Both the position numbers and the translations under genes were made by a program. Source: Marinobacter excellens HL-55 (GTDB taxonomy: Bacteria > Pseudomonadota > Gammaproteobacteria > Pseudomonadales > Oleiphilaceae). Taken from it: DNA of 64,000 nt. The notes below the pieces were generated by a model. The model had not been told where the DNA came from. It made no database searches and saw nothing but the letters and a program-made list of their open reading frames with translations. The stretch lies in the NCBI GenBank assembly GCA_001314845.1, contig LJZQ01000001.1, positions 124,001 to 188,000 of the forward strand. The letters are read 5' to 3'. Positions 9,235 through 18,654 of this stretch are shown piece by piece; position 1 is the stretch's first letter; each line of letters begins with the position of its first letter.

Positions 9235-10596
9235 ATGGAAGCCATCTCAAATTTTGTCAATCAAATCAATGGACTGGTATGGGGCCCTCCTATGCTGGTA
9301 ATGATTCTTGGTGTCGGACTGTTTCTGAGTATTGGCCTGAAATTGATGCCGATCATGAAATTGGGCGCTGGCTTCCGGCTGATGTGGAGTGGCCGCGCAC
9401 GGGGTGGTGATGAAGACGGTGATATCCCCCCGTTCCAGGCCCTGATGACGGCGCTGTCTGCCACCGTGGGCACCGGTAATATCGCCGGCGTGGCGACCGC
9501 CGTCTTCCTGGGCGGACCCGGCGCACTGTTCTGGATGTGGTTAACGGCACTGGTGGGCATGGCCACCAAGTATTCCGAAGCCGTACTGGCGGTAAAGTTT
9601 CGGGAAGTAGACGAACGCGGCGCCCATGTGGGTGGCCCTATGTATTACATCCGCAATGGGCTTGGCAAGAAATGGGCCTGGCTGGGCGTGTTGTTCGCGA
9701 TATTCGCATCCGTTGCCGCCTTTGGCATCGGCAATACGGTGCAGGCCAACTCAGTGGCCGATGTGCTGGAATCTAACTTCTCCATGCCACACTGGCTGAC
9801 CGGGATTATTCTGATGGTTCTGGTAGGCCTGGTACTGATCGGTGGCATCAAGCGTATCGGCCAGGTTGCCAGTGCCTTGGTGCCCTTTATGGCGGTGTCC
9901 TATGTGCTGGTCGGCCTGATCGTTCTGGCCATCAACGCCAATGAAATTCCGGCGGCGTTCAGCATGGTCTTCAGCTACGCCTTCAGCCCGGTTGCCGCCG
10001 AAGGTGGCTTTGCCGGCGCCGCGGTCTGGGCGGCCATCCGTTTTGGTGTGGCTCGCGGCATTTTCTCCAACGAGGCCGGTCTGGGCTCGGCCCCGATTGC
10101 CCATGCTGCAGCCCAAACCAAGAACCCGGTCAAACAGGGTATGGTGGCCATGCTCGGCACTTTTATCGACACCATCATCGTCTGCAGCATTACCGGTCTT
10201 GTCATCATTACTTCCGGCGCCTGGACTTCCGGCGAGACCGGTGCAGCACTCACGTCTCTGGCTTTTGAAACCGGCCTGCCCGGCATCGGCAACTATGCGG
10301 TCGCCATTGCCCTCGCCATTTTCGCCTTTACCACCATCATTGGCTGGTCGTTCTACGGCGAACGCTGTATCGAATTTCTGTTCGGCGTAAAGGCAATTGT
10401 TCCTTACCGGGTGCTATGGATCATCGCCATTCCGCTGGGCGCCACGGTCAACCTGGGTTTCATCTGGCTGCTGGCCGACACCCTGAATGCCATGATGGCT
10501 TTACCGAACCTGATTGCCCTTCTGTTGCTAAGCCCGGTGGTATTCAAGCTCACCAAGGAGTACTTTGAGAGTCAGCGAGCCGTTGGTGTAGAGTAA
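9235..10596 (+). CDS. alanine/glycine:cation symporter, AGCS family
   Basis: A 453-residue inner-membrane Na+- (or H+-) coupled importer of alanine or glycine. Family hallmarks are ALSATVGTGNIAGVATA near residue 85, GGPMYYIRNGLG, and IFSNEAGLGSAPIAHAAA near 270-290. About ten to eleven hydrophobic helices. The frame also contains an ATG at 9223, but GGGAG lies 5-7 bases before the ATG at 9235, which is therefore chosen. I looked for a glycine riboswitch in the 198-base upstream gap and did not find one. Confidence 0.93.
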   Translation: MEAISNFVNQINGLVWGPPMLVMILGVGLFLSIGLKLMPIMKLGAGFRLMWSGRARGGDEDGDIPPFQALMTALSATVGTGNIAGVATAVFLGGPGALFWMWLTALVGMATKYSEAVLAVKFREVDERGAHVGGPMYYIRNGLGKKWAWLGVLFAIFASVAAFGIGNTVQANSVADVLESNFSMPHWLTGIILMVLVGLVLIGGIKRIGQVASALVPFMAVSYVLVGLIVLAINANEIPAAFSMVFSYAFSPVAAEGGFAGAAVWAAIRFGVARGIFSNEAGLGSAPIAHAAAQTKNPVKQGMVAMLGTFIDTIIVCSITGLVIITSGAWTSGETGAALTSLAFETGLPGIGNYAVAIALAIFAFTTIIGWSFYGERCIEFLFGVKAIVPYRVLWIIAIPLGATVNLGFIWLLADTLNAMMALPNLIALLLLSPVVFKLTKEYFESQRAVGVE

Positions 10597-10628
10597 CTCA
10601 CCCACAACTGAGTCAAAGGAGAACGACT

Positions 10629-11282
10629 ATGAGTCTACGTCTGGGAGATACAGCTCCGGATTTTGAACAGGATTCCAGCGAGGGAACCATTCGCTTCCAC
10701 GACTGGCTGGGCAACAGCTGGGGCGTTCTGTTCTCACACCCAGCCGACTTTACACCGGTATGCACAACCGAGCTGGGCCTGACCGCCAGGCTGAAGGACG
10801 AATTCGCCAAACGTGACGTCAAGGCCATCGCACTGAGTGTTGATCCAGTCGATTCCCACAAGGACTGGATCAAAGACATCAATGAAACTCAGGGTTGCAC
10901 CGTCAACTTTCCGATCATTGCGGATCATGACAGCAAAGTCGCAGAGCTGTACGACATGATTCACCCGAACGCCAACAGCACACTGACCGTGCGTTCGCTG
11001 TTCATCATTGATCCGAACAAGAAGGTGCGCCTGATGATCACCTATCCGGCCTCAACCGGTCGGAACTTCAATGAAGTATTGCGGGTTATAGACTCACTGC
11101 AGCTGACCGACGAGCACAAAGTGGCCACGCCGGGCAACTGGGAGCGGGGCGACGATGTCGTGATCGTGCCGTCCCTGCAGGACGAAGACGAGATCAAACA
11201 ACGCTTCCCGAAGGGCTACAAGGCGGTGAAATCCTACCTGAGGATGACACCAGACCCGAAAACCAACTGGAGTGGTGACTGA
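10629..11282 (+). CDS. 1-Cys peroxiredoxin (Prx6 type)
   Basis: A 217-residue thiol peroxidase that reduces H2O2 and alkyl hydroperoxides. The peroxidatic Cys lies in HPADFTPVCTTELG near residue 45, with the conserved Arg in the TVRSLFIIDP region. The C-terminal extension (NWERGDDVVIVPSL, then FPKGYKAVKSYLRMT) is typical of the Prx6 group rather than AhpC. AAAGGAG precedes the ATG by 7 bases. It lies 32 bases after the AGCS gene and may be read through from it. A strong bidirectional terminator follows. Confidence 0.95.
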   Translation: MSLRLGDTAPDFEQDSSEGTIRFHDWLGNSWGVLFSHPADFTPVCTTELGLTARLKDEFAKRDVKAIALSVDPVDSHKDWIKDINETQGCTVNFPIIADHDSKVAELYDMIHPNANSTLTVRSLFIIDPNKKVRLMITYPASTGRNFNEVLRVIDSLQLTDEHKVATPGNWERGDDVVIVPSLQDEDEIKQRFPKGYKAVKSYLRMTPDPKTNWSGD

Positions 11283-11311
11283 CCACTACCCTTGGTTTGC
11301 TCTAAACCACC

Positions 11312-11353
11312 ATAAAAAAAACCGGGCAGCGTGAGCTGCCCGGTTTTTTTTAT
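11312..11353. terminator. bidirectional Rho-independent terminator
   Basis: A nine-pair stem CCGGGCAGC / GCTGCCCGG with a GTGA tetraloop, flanked by A8 and T8. It separates the convergent peroxiredoxin and metQ genes and would stop both. Confidence 0.95.
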
Positions 11354-11395
11354 GGCTGACCATTAGGTTGGCCAAATCGAATACCGTTTACGGAA

Positions 11396-12178
11396 TCAGA
11401 ACGCCGGAACAACCGCACCTTCGTATTTTTCCTGGATAAACTCGCGAACTGCGTCTGATTTCAGCGCGTTAGCCAGTTTCTGCATGGCATCGCTATCCTT
11501 GTTGTCCGGACGGGCAACCAGAATGTTCACGTAGGGGGATTCTGCGCCTTCAATCACCATGGCGTCTTCGGTCGGGTTAAGGCCCGCTTCCAGCGCGTAG
11601 TTGGTGTTGATCAGCGCCATGTCTACCTGGTTCAGGATACGAGGCAATGTGGCGGCCTCCAGCTCACGGAAGCTCAGGTTCTTCGGGTTTTCGGCAATAT
11701 CACGGGGTGTCGCGGTGATCTTGCTTTCGTCTTTCAGGGTGATCAATCCAGCATTCTGCAGCAACAACAGGGCACGACCGCCGTTGGTGGGGTCGTTCGG
11801 AATGGCCACCACGGCGCCGTCTTTCAGTTCGTCCAGCGAGCTGATTTTGCTGGAATACGCACCAAAAGGCTCAACGTGGATGCCGGCAACGGTAACCAGA
11901 CTGGTACCACGGCCGTCGTTGAATTCATCCAGGTACGGCTGGTGCTGGAAGAAGTTGGCGTCCATCCGCTTCTGGTCGACTTGAATATTCGGCTGTACGT
12001 AATCGGTGAAAACCTTCACATCCAGCCCAACACCTTGCTCGGCCAGTGCCGGCTTCACGAATTCCAGCAGTTCCGCATGGGGTACCGGGGTGGCGGCTAC
12101 TGAAAGCTTCTCTGCGAAGGCGGCTGAGGAGAAGGTTGCTGCGGCAGCGATGACTACTAAAGTTTTCTTGAAGTTCAT
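11396..12178 (-). CDS. metQ: methionine ABC transporter substrate-binding protein
   Basis: A 260-residue NlpA/MetQ-family protein that captures methionine in the periplasm for MetNI. An N-terminal signal peptide (MNFKKTLVVIAAAATF, cleavage near AFA-EK) has no lipobox cysteine, so it should be a soluble rather than lipid-anchored binding protein, unlike E. coli MetQ. Family motifs are VAATPVPHAELLEFVKP, FTDYVQPN, NDPTNGGRAL and the C-terminal DAVREFIQEKYEGAVVP. The ATG at 12178 is chosen over a TTG at 12184 because AGGAG is nine bases before it. Last gene of metN-metI-metQ, separated from metI by a long hairpin. Confidence 0.93.
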   Translation of the reverse strand: MNFKKTLVVIAAAATFSSAAFAEKLSVAATPVPHAELLEFVKPALAEQGVGLDVKVFTDYVQPNIQVDQKRMDANFFQHQPYLDEFNDGRGTSLVTVAGIHVEPFGAYSSKISSLDELKDGAVVAIPNDPTNGGRALLLLQNAGLITLKDESKITATPRDIAENPKNLSFRELEAATLPRILNQVDMALINTNYALEAGLNPTEDAMVIEGAESPYVNILVARPDNKDSDAMQKLANALKSDAVREFIQEKYEGAVVPAF

Positions 12179-12233
12179 TACCAAGTACTCCTGCTTAAAA
12201 AAAGATTCTGAAGTTTACTCCCGAAGCCCGGGG

Positions 12234-12348
12234 CCGGTGAAGGGCAGAGGCTTCCGAAAACGTGGAGCGCCAGGGATGGCGCGACCGAGCCCTACATGGA
12301 TGTATTCACGGGCGTTTTTCGGAAGCCTCTGCCCTTCACTGGCCGGCT
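12234..12348 (-). repeat. long inverted repeat between metI and metQ
   Basis: The 181-base gap holds two arms, 12237-12260 and 12315-12340, that pair over about 24 bases (core GGGCAGAGGCTTCCGAAAA) with short G+C-rich extensions. The loop of about 50 bases contains a smaller hairpin (GCGCCAGGGATGGCGC). There is no T-tract after the stem, so it is not an ordinary terminator. It looks like a dispersed intergenic palindrome or an mRNA-processing/stability element. Confidence 0.75.
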
Positions 12349-12359
12349 CCGGATTTTGA

Positions 12360-13037
12360 TCACTTGCGGCTGAAATACAGCACCAGACGATCACCCGCCA
12401 TCTGTAACAGCTGTACAAAAATGACCAGCAGGGCCACGGTGATAACCATCACGTCGGTCTGGAAACGCTGGTAACCGAAACGGATGGCCAGGTCGCCCAA
12501 GCCGCCGCCACCGATAACGCCAGACATAGCCGCGTAGGACACCAGCGTGATGGCAGTAACCGTAATACCCGCGATGATGCCCGGAAGCGCTTCCGGCAGC
12601 AAGGCGCCGAAGATGATCTGCCTTACGTTCGCGCCCATCGCCTGGGTGGCTTCGATGATGCCGCGGTCGACTTCCCTCAGGGAGGTTTCCACCAAACGCG
12701 CGAAGAAGGGTGCGCCACCGGCCACCACCGGCGGGATGGCGCCGGCCACACCCAGTGAGGTGCCGATGAGCAGTACGGTGAACGGGATCATCACGATCAG
12801 CAGGATGATGAACGGCACCGACCGCAGCACGTTCACCACGAACGACAGGATGGCATAGGCTACCGGTTGTTCCAGCAGCTGGCGTTTACCGAACAGGAAC
12901 AGCAGTACACCAATGGGAAGGCCGATCAGAACGCTGAACAGCAGAGACATGCCCACCATCACCAGGGTGTCCCAGCTGGCCCAGCCGATCTCGGCCCAGT
13001 CTACGTTGCCCATCAGGGTTTCCATTAAAGCTTCCAT
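12360..13037 (-). CDS. metI: methionine ABC transporter permease
   Basis: A 225-residue inner-membrane subunit with about five helices forming the pore of the MetNI transporter. The EAA-type coupling loop (EATQAMGANVRQIIFGALLPEALPG begins near residue 129) is the MetN contact. The length is normal. Its ATG overlaps the metN stop by one base (TGATG), indicating translational coupling. It is followed by the hairpin gap and metQ. Confidence 0.95.
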   Translation of the reverse strand: MEALMETLMGNVDWAEIGWASWDTLVMVGMSLLFSVLIGLPIGVLLFLFGKRQLLEQPVAYAILSFVVNVLRSVPFIILLIVMIPFTVLLIGTSLGVAGAIPPVVAGGAPFFARLVETSLREVDRGIIEATQAMGANVRQIIFGALLPEALPGIIAGITVTAITLVSYAAMSGVIGGGGLGDLAIRFGYQRFQTDVMVITVALLVIFVQLLQMAGDRLVLYFSRK

Positions 13038-14044
13038 CAGCGCACTACCTCCACGTGAACGTCGGCGGCTTCCAGCGCCTGCATGGCGACTTCAAGATCA
13101 CCGCCGACCAGTGACAGGGTCAGCTGGCCGTAGGGGGTGTCTTTGATGTGATCGATCCGGCCGGAGAGGATGCTGAAGTCTACGCCGGATTCTCTCGCGA
13201 CGCTGCCCAGCAGGGGTTTGTAGGTGGATTCGCCCTTGAAGGTCAGGCGCAGGATGCGGCCTTCGGCTTTTTGCAGGTCTTCCTGGAGTTCGTTGCGGTC
13301 AATGTTTTCGCTTTCGAACACAAAATCCCGGGTGGTGGGGTGCTGGGGGTGCAGGAACACCTCGCTCACCGGCCCCATTTCCACCACACGACCAGCATCC
13401 ATCACAGCCACCCGGTCGCAGACTCGGCGCACCACGTCCATTTCATGGGTAATCAAAACAACGGTCAGGCCCAGCTCTTTGTTGATATCACCGAGCAGTT
13501 TCAGTACCGACTGGGTGGTTTGTGGATCAAGAGCGCTAGTGGCTTCATCGCAAAGCAGAATGGTAGGGCGGCAGGCCAAAGCTCGGGCAATACCGACTCG
13601 TTGTTTCTGGCCACCCGAGAGCTGCGACGGGTACTTGTTGGCGTGCTCGCTCAGGCTGACCCGGGCCAGCAGTTCCTCAACCCGGCTGCGAATTTCTGCT
13701 TTCGAATAGATGCCGGCCAGCTTCATCGGAAACGCGACATTGTCGGCCACGGTTTTCGAGGACAGCAGATTGAAGTGCTGGAAGATCATGCCAACTTTGC
13801 GGCGAAAGGCGCGCAGCTCGGCGGCGCTGTAACGGGTGATGTCTTCGTCATCAATCAGAATGCGACCGCCGGTGGCAGGCTCCAGCAAGTTGATCAAACG
13901 GACGAGGGTGGATTTGCCCGCGCCGGAATGGCCGACGATGCCGAATACCTCGCCGGTTTCAATGGTCATATTGGTGGGATGCAGCGCGGGGATCGCCCGA
14001 CCCGCCACCTGATATGACTTCTGTACCTGGTCAAATACAATCAC
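13037..14044 (-). CDS. metN: methionine ABC transporter ATP-binding protein
   Basis: A 335-residue ATPase. Walker A is GHSGAGKST (about residue 40), the ABC signature LSGGQKQR, Walker [13 protein letters not shown] and the switch His in LITHEMDVV. The C-terminal about 80 residues ([16 protein letters not shown] to the end) are the NIL domain, which binds methionine and inhibits uptake when the cell is replete. GTG at 14044 is chosen because AAGG is eight bases upstream and the product then begins [11 protein letters not shown] like the family; a TTG at 14050 is the alternative. First gene of metNIQ. Confidence 0.95.
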   Translation of the reverse strand: MIVFDQVQKSYQVAGRAIPALHPTNMTIETGEVFGIVGHSGAGKSTLVRLINLLEPATGGRILIDDEDITRYSAAELRAFRRKVGMIFQHFNLLSSKTVADNVAFPMKLAGIYSKAEIRSRVEELLARVSLSEHANKYPSQLSGGQKQRVGIARALACRPTILLCDEATSALDPQTTQSVLKLLGDINKELGLTVVLITHEMDVVRRVCDRVAVMDAGRVVEMGPVSEVFLHPQHPTTRDFVFESENIDRNELQEDLQKAEGRILRLTFKGESTYKPLLGSVARESGVDFSILSGRIDHIKDTPYGQLTLSLVGGDLEVAMQALEAADVHVEVVR

Positions 14045-14265
14045 GGTCAATGCCTTGGTCAGTGCCTTGAGAGTGTCTTTGGATTGCCTGGAGCGCGCAA
14101 CGTAAAGCCGGCGATTATAGCGTATTCGCTGATCAAACCCGAATCACGGCGGTGTGTAGTTGCCCTTACACAAAAAGCTACCTGACAGGTCGACCCTGGC
14201 TCAGCTAAACTGCTATTTGAAAAGAACATTAATAAACGTCCACCCTCCCGAGGCGCGCCCGACCT

Positions 14266-15690
14266 GTGACTATATCGTCCGAAAATACGCCCTCAAGGAT
14301 GAACTCAACCCAGGCATGGGTTTCCTATCTGAACAAGGTAGAGTTGCCGGTATTGGCCAATACCCTTCGGCAAATCAATGAATTGACTGACAGCACCAAC
14401 AGCACGGTGAATGAGCTGGCCAACGTGATTCTGAACGATGCCCAGCTGACCTCTCAGGTGCTCCGACTGTCCAACACGGTGTTCTACAACCAGACGCGGA
14501 CCCAGGTCAGTACCGTGAGCCGAGCGATCACTTTGATTGGCTTTGACTCCGTTAAATCCATGGCCATCTCATCTCTGATTGTCGATACCCTGCTCAAGCG
14601 CAACGACCGCCCGCACCTGCTGCGCTGCCTGGCCCGGGCTATTCATGCGGCCGTTCAGGCTCGCTGCCTGATGCCCAAACGCAACGAACACGCTCTCGAG
14701 GAAGTGTTTATCGGTGCCTTGCTGATGAACATCGGTGAACTCGCGTTCTGGTCCTGTGAAACCGGTCAGGCCACGGAGCTGGAAGAGCGGCTCAGACTCG
14801 ACGAGCCGCCTGTGGATGCCCAGAAAGCGGTATTACATACCACCTTCATCGAAATCACCCGGGGCCTGGTGGATGCCTGGGCGCTGGGCCCATTCATTCA
14901 TGAAGTGGTAGCACCCGGCAAAGCCAACTCTATAGCCAGCAGTCTGGTGCGTAATACCGTAGAAATGGCAACGGCATGCGAACATGGCTGGAGCGGTCCA
15001 GACATGGACAAGGTGCTGGAGCGACTATCCGCCGATATCGGCGAGAGCCCTGCGGCTATCCGGGATCAACTGAAAGTAAACGCACAGGAAGCCACAAAGG
15101 TGGCCGTGTCTCTGGGTATTCCACAAGTGACCGCGCTGCTGCCGGGCAATCAGGACCGCGCTGGCACCAGCGGCGCCGAAGCACCGGTTATGGATCCGGC
15201 ACTGCAATTGCAGATTCTGCGGGACCTGACCCACACCCTCGCGGAAAAGCCGGACATCAACGAGGTGTGCCAACTGGTCATAGAAGGTATCCACCGGGCC
15301 ATTGGCATGCAACGAGTGGCTTTACTGATGAGCGAACGCACCGGACAAGAGCTGATTCCCCGCAAAGTGGGCGGTCGCGGCACCGAAGAATGGCGCGAGC
15401 ACTTGATCATTCACAAGGACGGCACCGGGCCGTTGGGTGAGCTGTTACCCCACGGTACCTGTGCGATCTATAAGCCGGGCAAACAGGCTCATGGCGTGTC
15501 GTTCGATCGCTGGCTGGGTAAAGTACCGGCACTCGTTGGCTCGCTGACCGCCAAAGGCAGGCTGGTGGGGTTGTTCTATGCCGATAACGCAGCGGCCGAT
15601 TATGTGCCGTCCGAACAGCAACTGGCCGCGTTTGCCCACTTCATACAGAATGCCCAGCTGTGCCTGACGCTACTGACATCCAACCACTAA
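14266..15690 (+). CDS. HDOD domain protein with C-terminal GAF domain
   Basis: A 474-residue signalling protein. Residues about 20-225 form an HDOD domain (VELPVLANTLRQINEL, LSNTVFYN, VSRAITLIGFDSVKSMA), a catalytically inactive relative of HD domains found in regulators of motility and nucleotide signalling. Residues about 310-470 look like a GAF domain (VCQLVIEGIHRAIGMQRVAL, then LVGLFYADN). The GTG at 14266 has no clear ribosome-binding site. An ATG at 14299 is possible but has AAGG directly abutting it. Ligand and partner are unknown. It converges with the anti-sigma gene. Confidence 0.82.
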   Translation: MTISSENTPSRMNSTQAWVSYLNKVELPVLANTLRQINELTDSTNSTVNELANVILNDAQLTSQVLRLSNTVFYNQTRTQVSTVSRAITLIGFDSVKSMAISSLIVDTLLKRNDRPHLLRCLARAIHAAVQARCLMPKRNEHALEEVFIGALLMNIGELAFWSCETGQATELEERLRLDEPPVDAQKAVLHTTFIEITRGLVDAWALGPFIHEVVAPGKANSIASSLVRNTVEMATACEHGWSGPDMDKVLERLSADIGESPAAIRDQLKVNAQEATKVAVSLGIPQVTALLPGNQDRAGTSGAEAPVMDPALQLQILRDLTHTLAEKPDINEVCQLVIEGIHRAIGMQRVALLMSERTGQELIPRKVGGRGTEEWREHLIIHKDGTGPLGELLPHGTCAIYKPGKQAHGVSFDRWLGKVPALVGSLTAKGRLVGLFYADNAAADYVPSEQQLAAFAHFIQNAQLCLTLLTSNH

Positions 15691-15718
15691 TCTCATGCAG
15701 CCAATATCAGACGATGTT

Positions 15719-16414
15719 TTACATCTCATATAACCTGGTGACGTGCAGGATCGGGCCGGTCGGAGCGCCAGTGGATGAACCGCCTCTGGGCTCCAGGCTG
15801 ATCGCCAAAGTACGGCTGCTGCTGAGCAGTCTGCGAGCTTCTTCAGAGAGCGTCACCTCATAAACATCACCCACGGCCATGACCCCCAACGACAGAGGAT
15901 TGCCTTCAACCGGCACTACCCACAGTTCATAATCTTTGCCCCGCTCCGCCTCCACAACCGCCACTGACCGAAGTCTCAGCTGATTTCGTTCAGCAGCCTC
16001 GCTAACCAGCCATAACGGATCGGCCACATCAGACTGCACTACCGCACCCGTTAACTGAGTTCGCGGTGCTTCATCGTCAAGGGCCGGAAAGATCAGAATG
16101 ACAGCTAGCACCAGCGCAGCCGCGGTCGCCAAAAAGCTCCAGCCTGGCCAGAGCCAGCTTACTTTTTGATGGGCCTTTGCCTTCGGCGAGGGCCACAGAC
16201 ACTGCTCTATCTCTATCCAGACAGACGGGTCTGGTGTAACCGAAGGCACGGCCTGAACCAGCTGACCGAGCCTCTCTTCCCAGAACCAGACTTCTTGCCG
16301 AACCCTTACAGATTGCATCATCCAGCGTTCGAAGCGTTGTCGGGCCCGGCCTTTCAACGAACCAAGCACATATTCTGCAGCAAGACTTTCAATACGCTCG
16401 GGAGTTCTCTTCAT
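15719..16414 (-). CDS. anti-sigma factor, RskA family
   Basis: A 231-residue single-pass membrane protein. The N-terminal cytoplasmic part (LAAEYVLGSLKGRARQRFER at residues 11-30) is the sigma-binding region seen in RskA-type anti-sigma factors. A transmembrane helix lies at about 91-110, and the remaining 120 residues are extracytoplasmic and match the RskA C-terminal domain (YELWVVPVEGNPLSLGVM). It overlaps the upstream sigma gene by four bases (ATGA), so the two are co-translated. It should hold the sigma factor inactive until an envelope signal releases it. Confidence 0.9.
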   Translation of the reverse strand: MKRTPERIESLAAEYVLGSLKGRARQRFERWMMQSVRVRQEVWFWEERLGQLVQAVPSVTPDPSVWIEIEQCLWPSPKAKAHQKVSWLWPGWSFLATAAALVLAVILIFPALDDEAPRTQLTGAVVQSDVADPLWLVSEAAERNQLRLRSVAVVEAERGKDYELWVVPVEGNPLSLGVMAVGDVYEVTLSEEARRLLSSSRTLAISLEPRGGSSTGAPTGPILHVTRLYEM

Positions 16415-16968
16415 CGCTCAAGGCACCTCTTCAACGCCATCAAACCCCGCCTTATCCAGCTTTTCACCGTACCGATGGGTGAGTTCAATGCATGCGCCAG
16501 CTCGTCATGGGTCAACCCCCGGTAGTAGGACAACAGAATGGTGTCGCGCTGGGTGTCACTCAACTGCTCCAGGCACCCTGTCAGGGCCGTGGCGCCTGCC
16601 TGCTGCAGGCGAGCCTCCAACGGCCCCCATCGCCCATCTGCCACTTGGTTCAGCATGTCGTCACCGGCACTTTTCAGGGGTCGTCTGGAACGGATCAGGT
16701 CAAGCGTGCGATACCGTGCGATGGTAATCATCCAACCCAGGGGCGCGCCTCTGTCCTCATGGTATTCACCTGCGTTATGCCAGATCTGTACAAAGGCATC
16801 CTGCAAGGCTTCTTCCGCCAGCTCCTTCTGGCCTGCCAGCTTGTAGCAGAGCCCGAACATTCGAGCCGAGACTCTCTGATATAACTGCCGAAAAGCCTCT
16901 CTATCGCGCTGTGCCACCGCCAGCAACAGATCCAACAACTGTTTTTGTTCTGTCTCATCTGCCGTCAT
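16411..16968 (-). CDS. ECF-type RNA polymerase sigma factor
   Basis: A 185-residue group IV sigma factor. Region 2 is at about 25-95 (AEEALQDAFVQIW 51-63, GWMITIARYRTLDLIRSRR) and region 4 helix-turn-helix at about 135-181 (GLTHDELAHALNSPIGTVKS). The ATG at 16968 is preferred to upstream starts because GAGGGG lies four bases before it and the N-terminus then fits the family. It is paired with the RskA-like anti-sigma factor downstream and divergent from the DUF4331 operon across 160 bases. The obvious inference is that it activates that operon, but I could not identify a matching promoter pair with confidence. Confidence 0.93.
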   Translation of the reverse strand: MTADETEQKQLLDLLLAVAQRDREAFRQLYQRVSARMFGLCYKLAGQKELAEEALQDAFVQIWHNAGEYHEDRGAPLGWMITIARYRTLDLIRSRRPLKSAGDDMLNQVADGRWGPLEARLQQAGATALTGCLEQLSDTQRDTILLSYYRGLTHDELAHALNSPIGTVKSWIRRGLMALKRCLER

Positions 16969-17128
16969 GATCCCCTCCACATCGTACTTTGACCAAAAAT
17001 AGCTACGCGACAGCATCCACAGAAGTTGCACGATCAATTAAACAAAAACTTTTTGAGCCGCAGTGCATCTTTTCTCGGGCCGAACCCGTTACCCCTTGGC
17101 AACACTAACCATCGATGAGGAATACGGG

Positions 17129-18634
17129 ATGAAAACTCTAGCAAAACGCTCCGGCCTCGCACTTGCGGTTGCCGGGTTGTGCCTGGCCGCCGGATCTGGC
17201 TATGCCTCCAGTCACAGAGAAGCCCCTTTTATTACTGAAATGCCGAAGGTAGACGGATCCGACTTTTATATGTTCCGAAGCTATGAGTCTGGCAGGGAAG
17301 GCTTTGTCACACTGATTGCAAACTACCTGCCGTTGCAAGATGCCTACGGCGGACCTAACTACTTCGATCTCGATGAAAACGCCATTTACGAGATTCACAT
17401 CGACAACACCGGGAACGCCCGGGAAGACATCACCTTCCGTTTCTCGTTCCAGGATGTGAAACAGGATCTGAAGATCGATGTGAACGGTGAAATGGTCTCC
17501 ATTCCGCTAAAAACGGGCGCACCGGTTGGCCCCGGCGCACTGGATGACACGATGAACGGAGCCATCCAGGTACGCCAGACATATACCGTGGATATGATCC
17601 GAGGCAATCGTAGAACCGGCGTGTCACAGCCCGTCACCGGTGACGGCGGTAGTGTCACCTTCAGCAAGCCCCTGGATAACATCGGCAGCAAAACTATCGC
17701 GGATTATCCGGCCTATGCCCAGAGCCACGTATACACCGCCAACATTCCGGGTTGCGGCACCGGCCGGGTGTTTGCCGGCCAGCGCGCGGAAGCCTTTGCC
17801 GTCAACTTGGGTGAAGTGTTTGACCTGATCAATCTGTCTGCCGCGGATGTCACCGGACAAAACGGCCGGGATCTTGACCTGAACATTCTGGAAGGCAAAA
17901 ACGTGACCTCACTGGCCCTTGAGGTGCCGATTGAGTGTGTCACGTCCGCTAACGACTCGGTCATCGGTGCTTGGACCACCGCCAGCGTTCGCCAGGCACG
18001 GGTTATCAACCCGAGACCGGTTGCGTTTGCAGAAGGCGATCCGGGCAAGGGCGCGACGGTTGAAGGAGGAGCCTTCACTCAGGTCTCTCGCCTCGGTTCC
18101 CCACTGGTCAATGAAGTGGTGATTGGCCTGCGTGATAAAGACCTCTTCAATGCCAGCGAGCCGAAAGACGATGCGGGCAATTTTGCGCCTTATGTGCTCA
18201 CACCAACCTTGCCCGTGCTTATTGAAAGCCTGTTCGGGGTCGAAGCACCTGACGCCTACCCGCGGACCGATCTGGTCTGGGCATTCCTGAATGGTGTGCC
18301 AGACCTGACCCGCCCCGCCGGCACGCCAACACTGGGTGAGATGCTTCGCCTGAATACCAGTATTGAGGCAGCCAATAGTGACGTGACCATGCAGGATGAC
18401 CTCGGTGTGATTGCCGGAGACGTAACCGGCTTCCCCAATGGCCGCCGACCCGTGGATGACGTGGTCGATATCGCCCTGCGTGTGGTGATGGGTGTTTTGC
18501 TCGATGAGGAATCCGCACCTGAACATGAGACCGAATTCACCGACGGAGCAGTGGTTGATCGAGATCTTCTGTTAAGCGGATTCCCGTACCTTGGCCATCC
18601 ATTCTCCGGTTCTCCGAACCCACAGCGTAACTGA
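17129..18634 (+). CDS. DUF4331 family exported protein
   Basis: A 501-residue protein with a signal peptide (cleavage near GYA-SS, residue 27). The mature N-terminus carries the family hallmark SSHREAPFI followed by P-x-x-DGSDFYMFRS, and the whole protein is beta-rich. DUF4331 has no established function to my knowledge. The ATG at 17129 has GAGG upstream; an earlier in-frame start at 17063 would add 22 residues before the signal peptide. First gene of a four-gene operon with a lipoprotein, a TPR protein and a HupE/UreJ-like protein, and divergent from an ECF sigma/anti-sigma pair. Confidence 0.9.
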   Translation: MKTLAKRSGLALAVAGLCLAAGSGYASSHREAPFITEMPKVDGSDFYMFRSYESGREGFVTLIANYLPLQDAYGGPNYFDLDENAIYEIHIDNTGNAREDITFRFSFQDVKQDLKIDVNGEMVSIPLKTGAPVGPGALDDTMNGAIQVRQTYTVDMIRGNRRTGVSQPVTGDGGSVTFSKPLDNIGSKTIADYPAYAQSHVYTANIPGCGTGRVFAGQRAEAFAVNLGEVFDLINLSAADVTGQNGRDLDLNILEGKNVTSLALEVPIECVTSANDSVIGAWTTASVRQARVINPRPVAFAEGDPGKGATVEGGAFTQVSRLGSPLVNEVVIGLRDKDLFNASEPKDDAGNFAPYVLTPTLPVLIESLFGVEAPDAYPRTDLVWAFLNGVPDLTRPAGTPTLGEMLRLNTSIEAANSDVTMQDDLGVIAGDVTGFPNGRRPVDDVVDIALRVVMGVLLDEESAPEHETEFTDGAVVDRDLLLSGFPYLGHPFSGSPNPQRN

Positions 18635-18654
18635 GGCAACTCAAGGAGGTTTCC

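Noticed and set aside
16969..17128. ECF-dependent promoter for the DUF4331 operon (GAAC-like element near 17090)
   Set aside because: The candidate -35 would put the start of transcription on or after the ribosome-binding site, so I do not call it.
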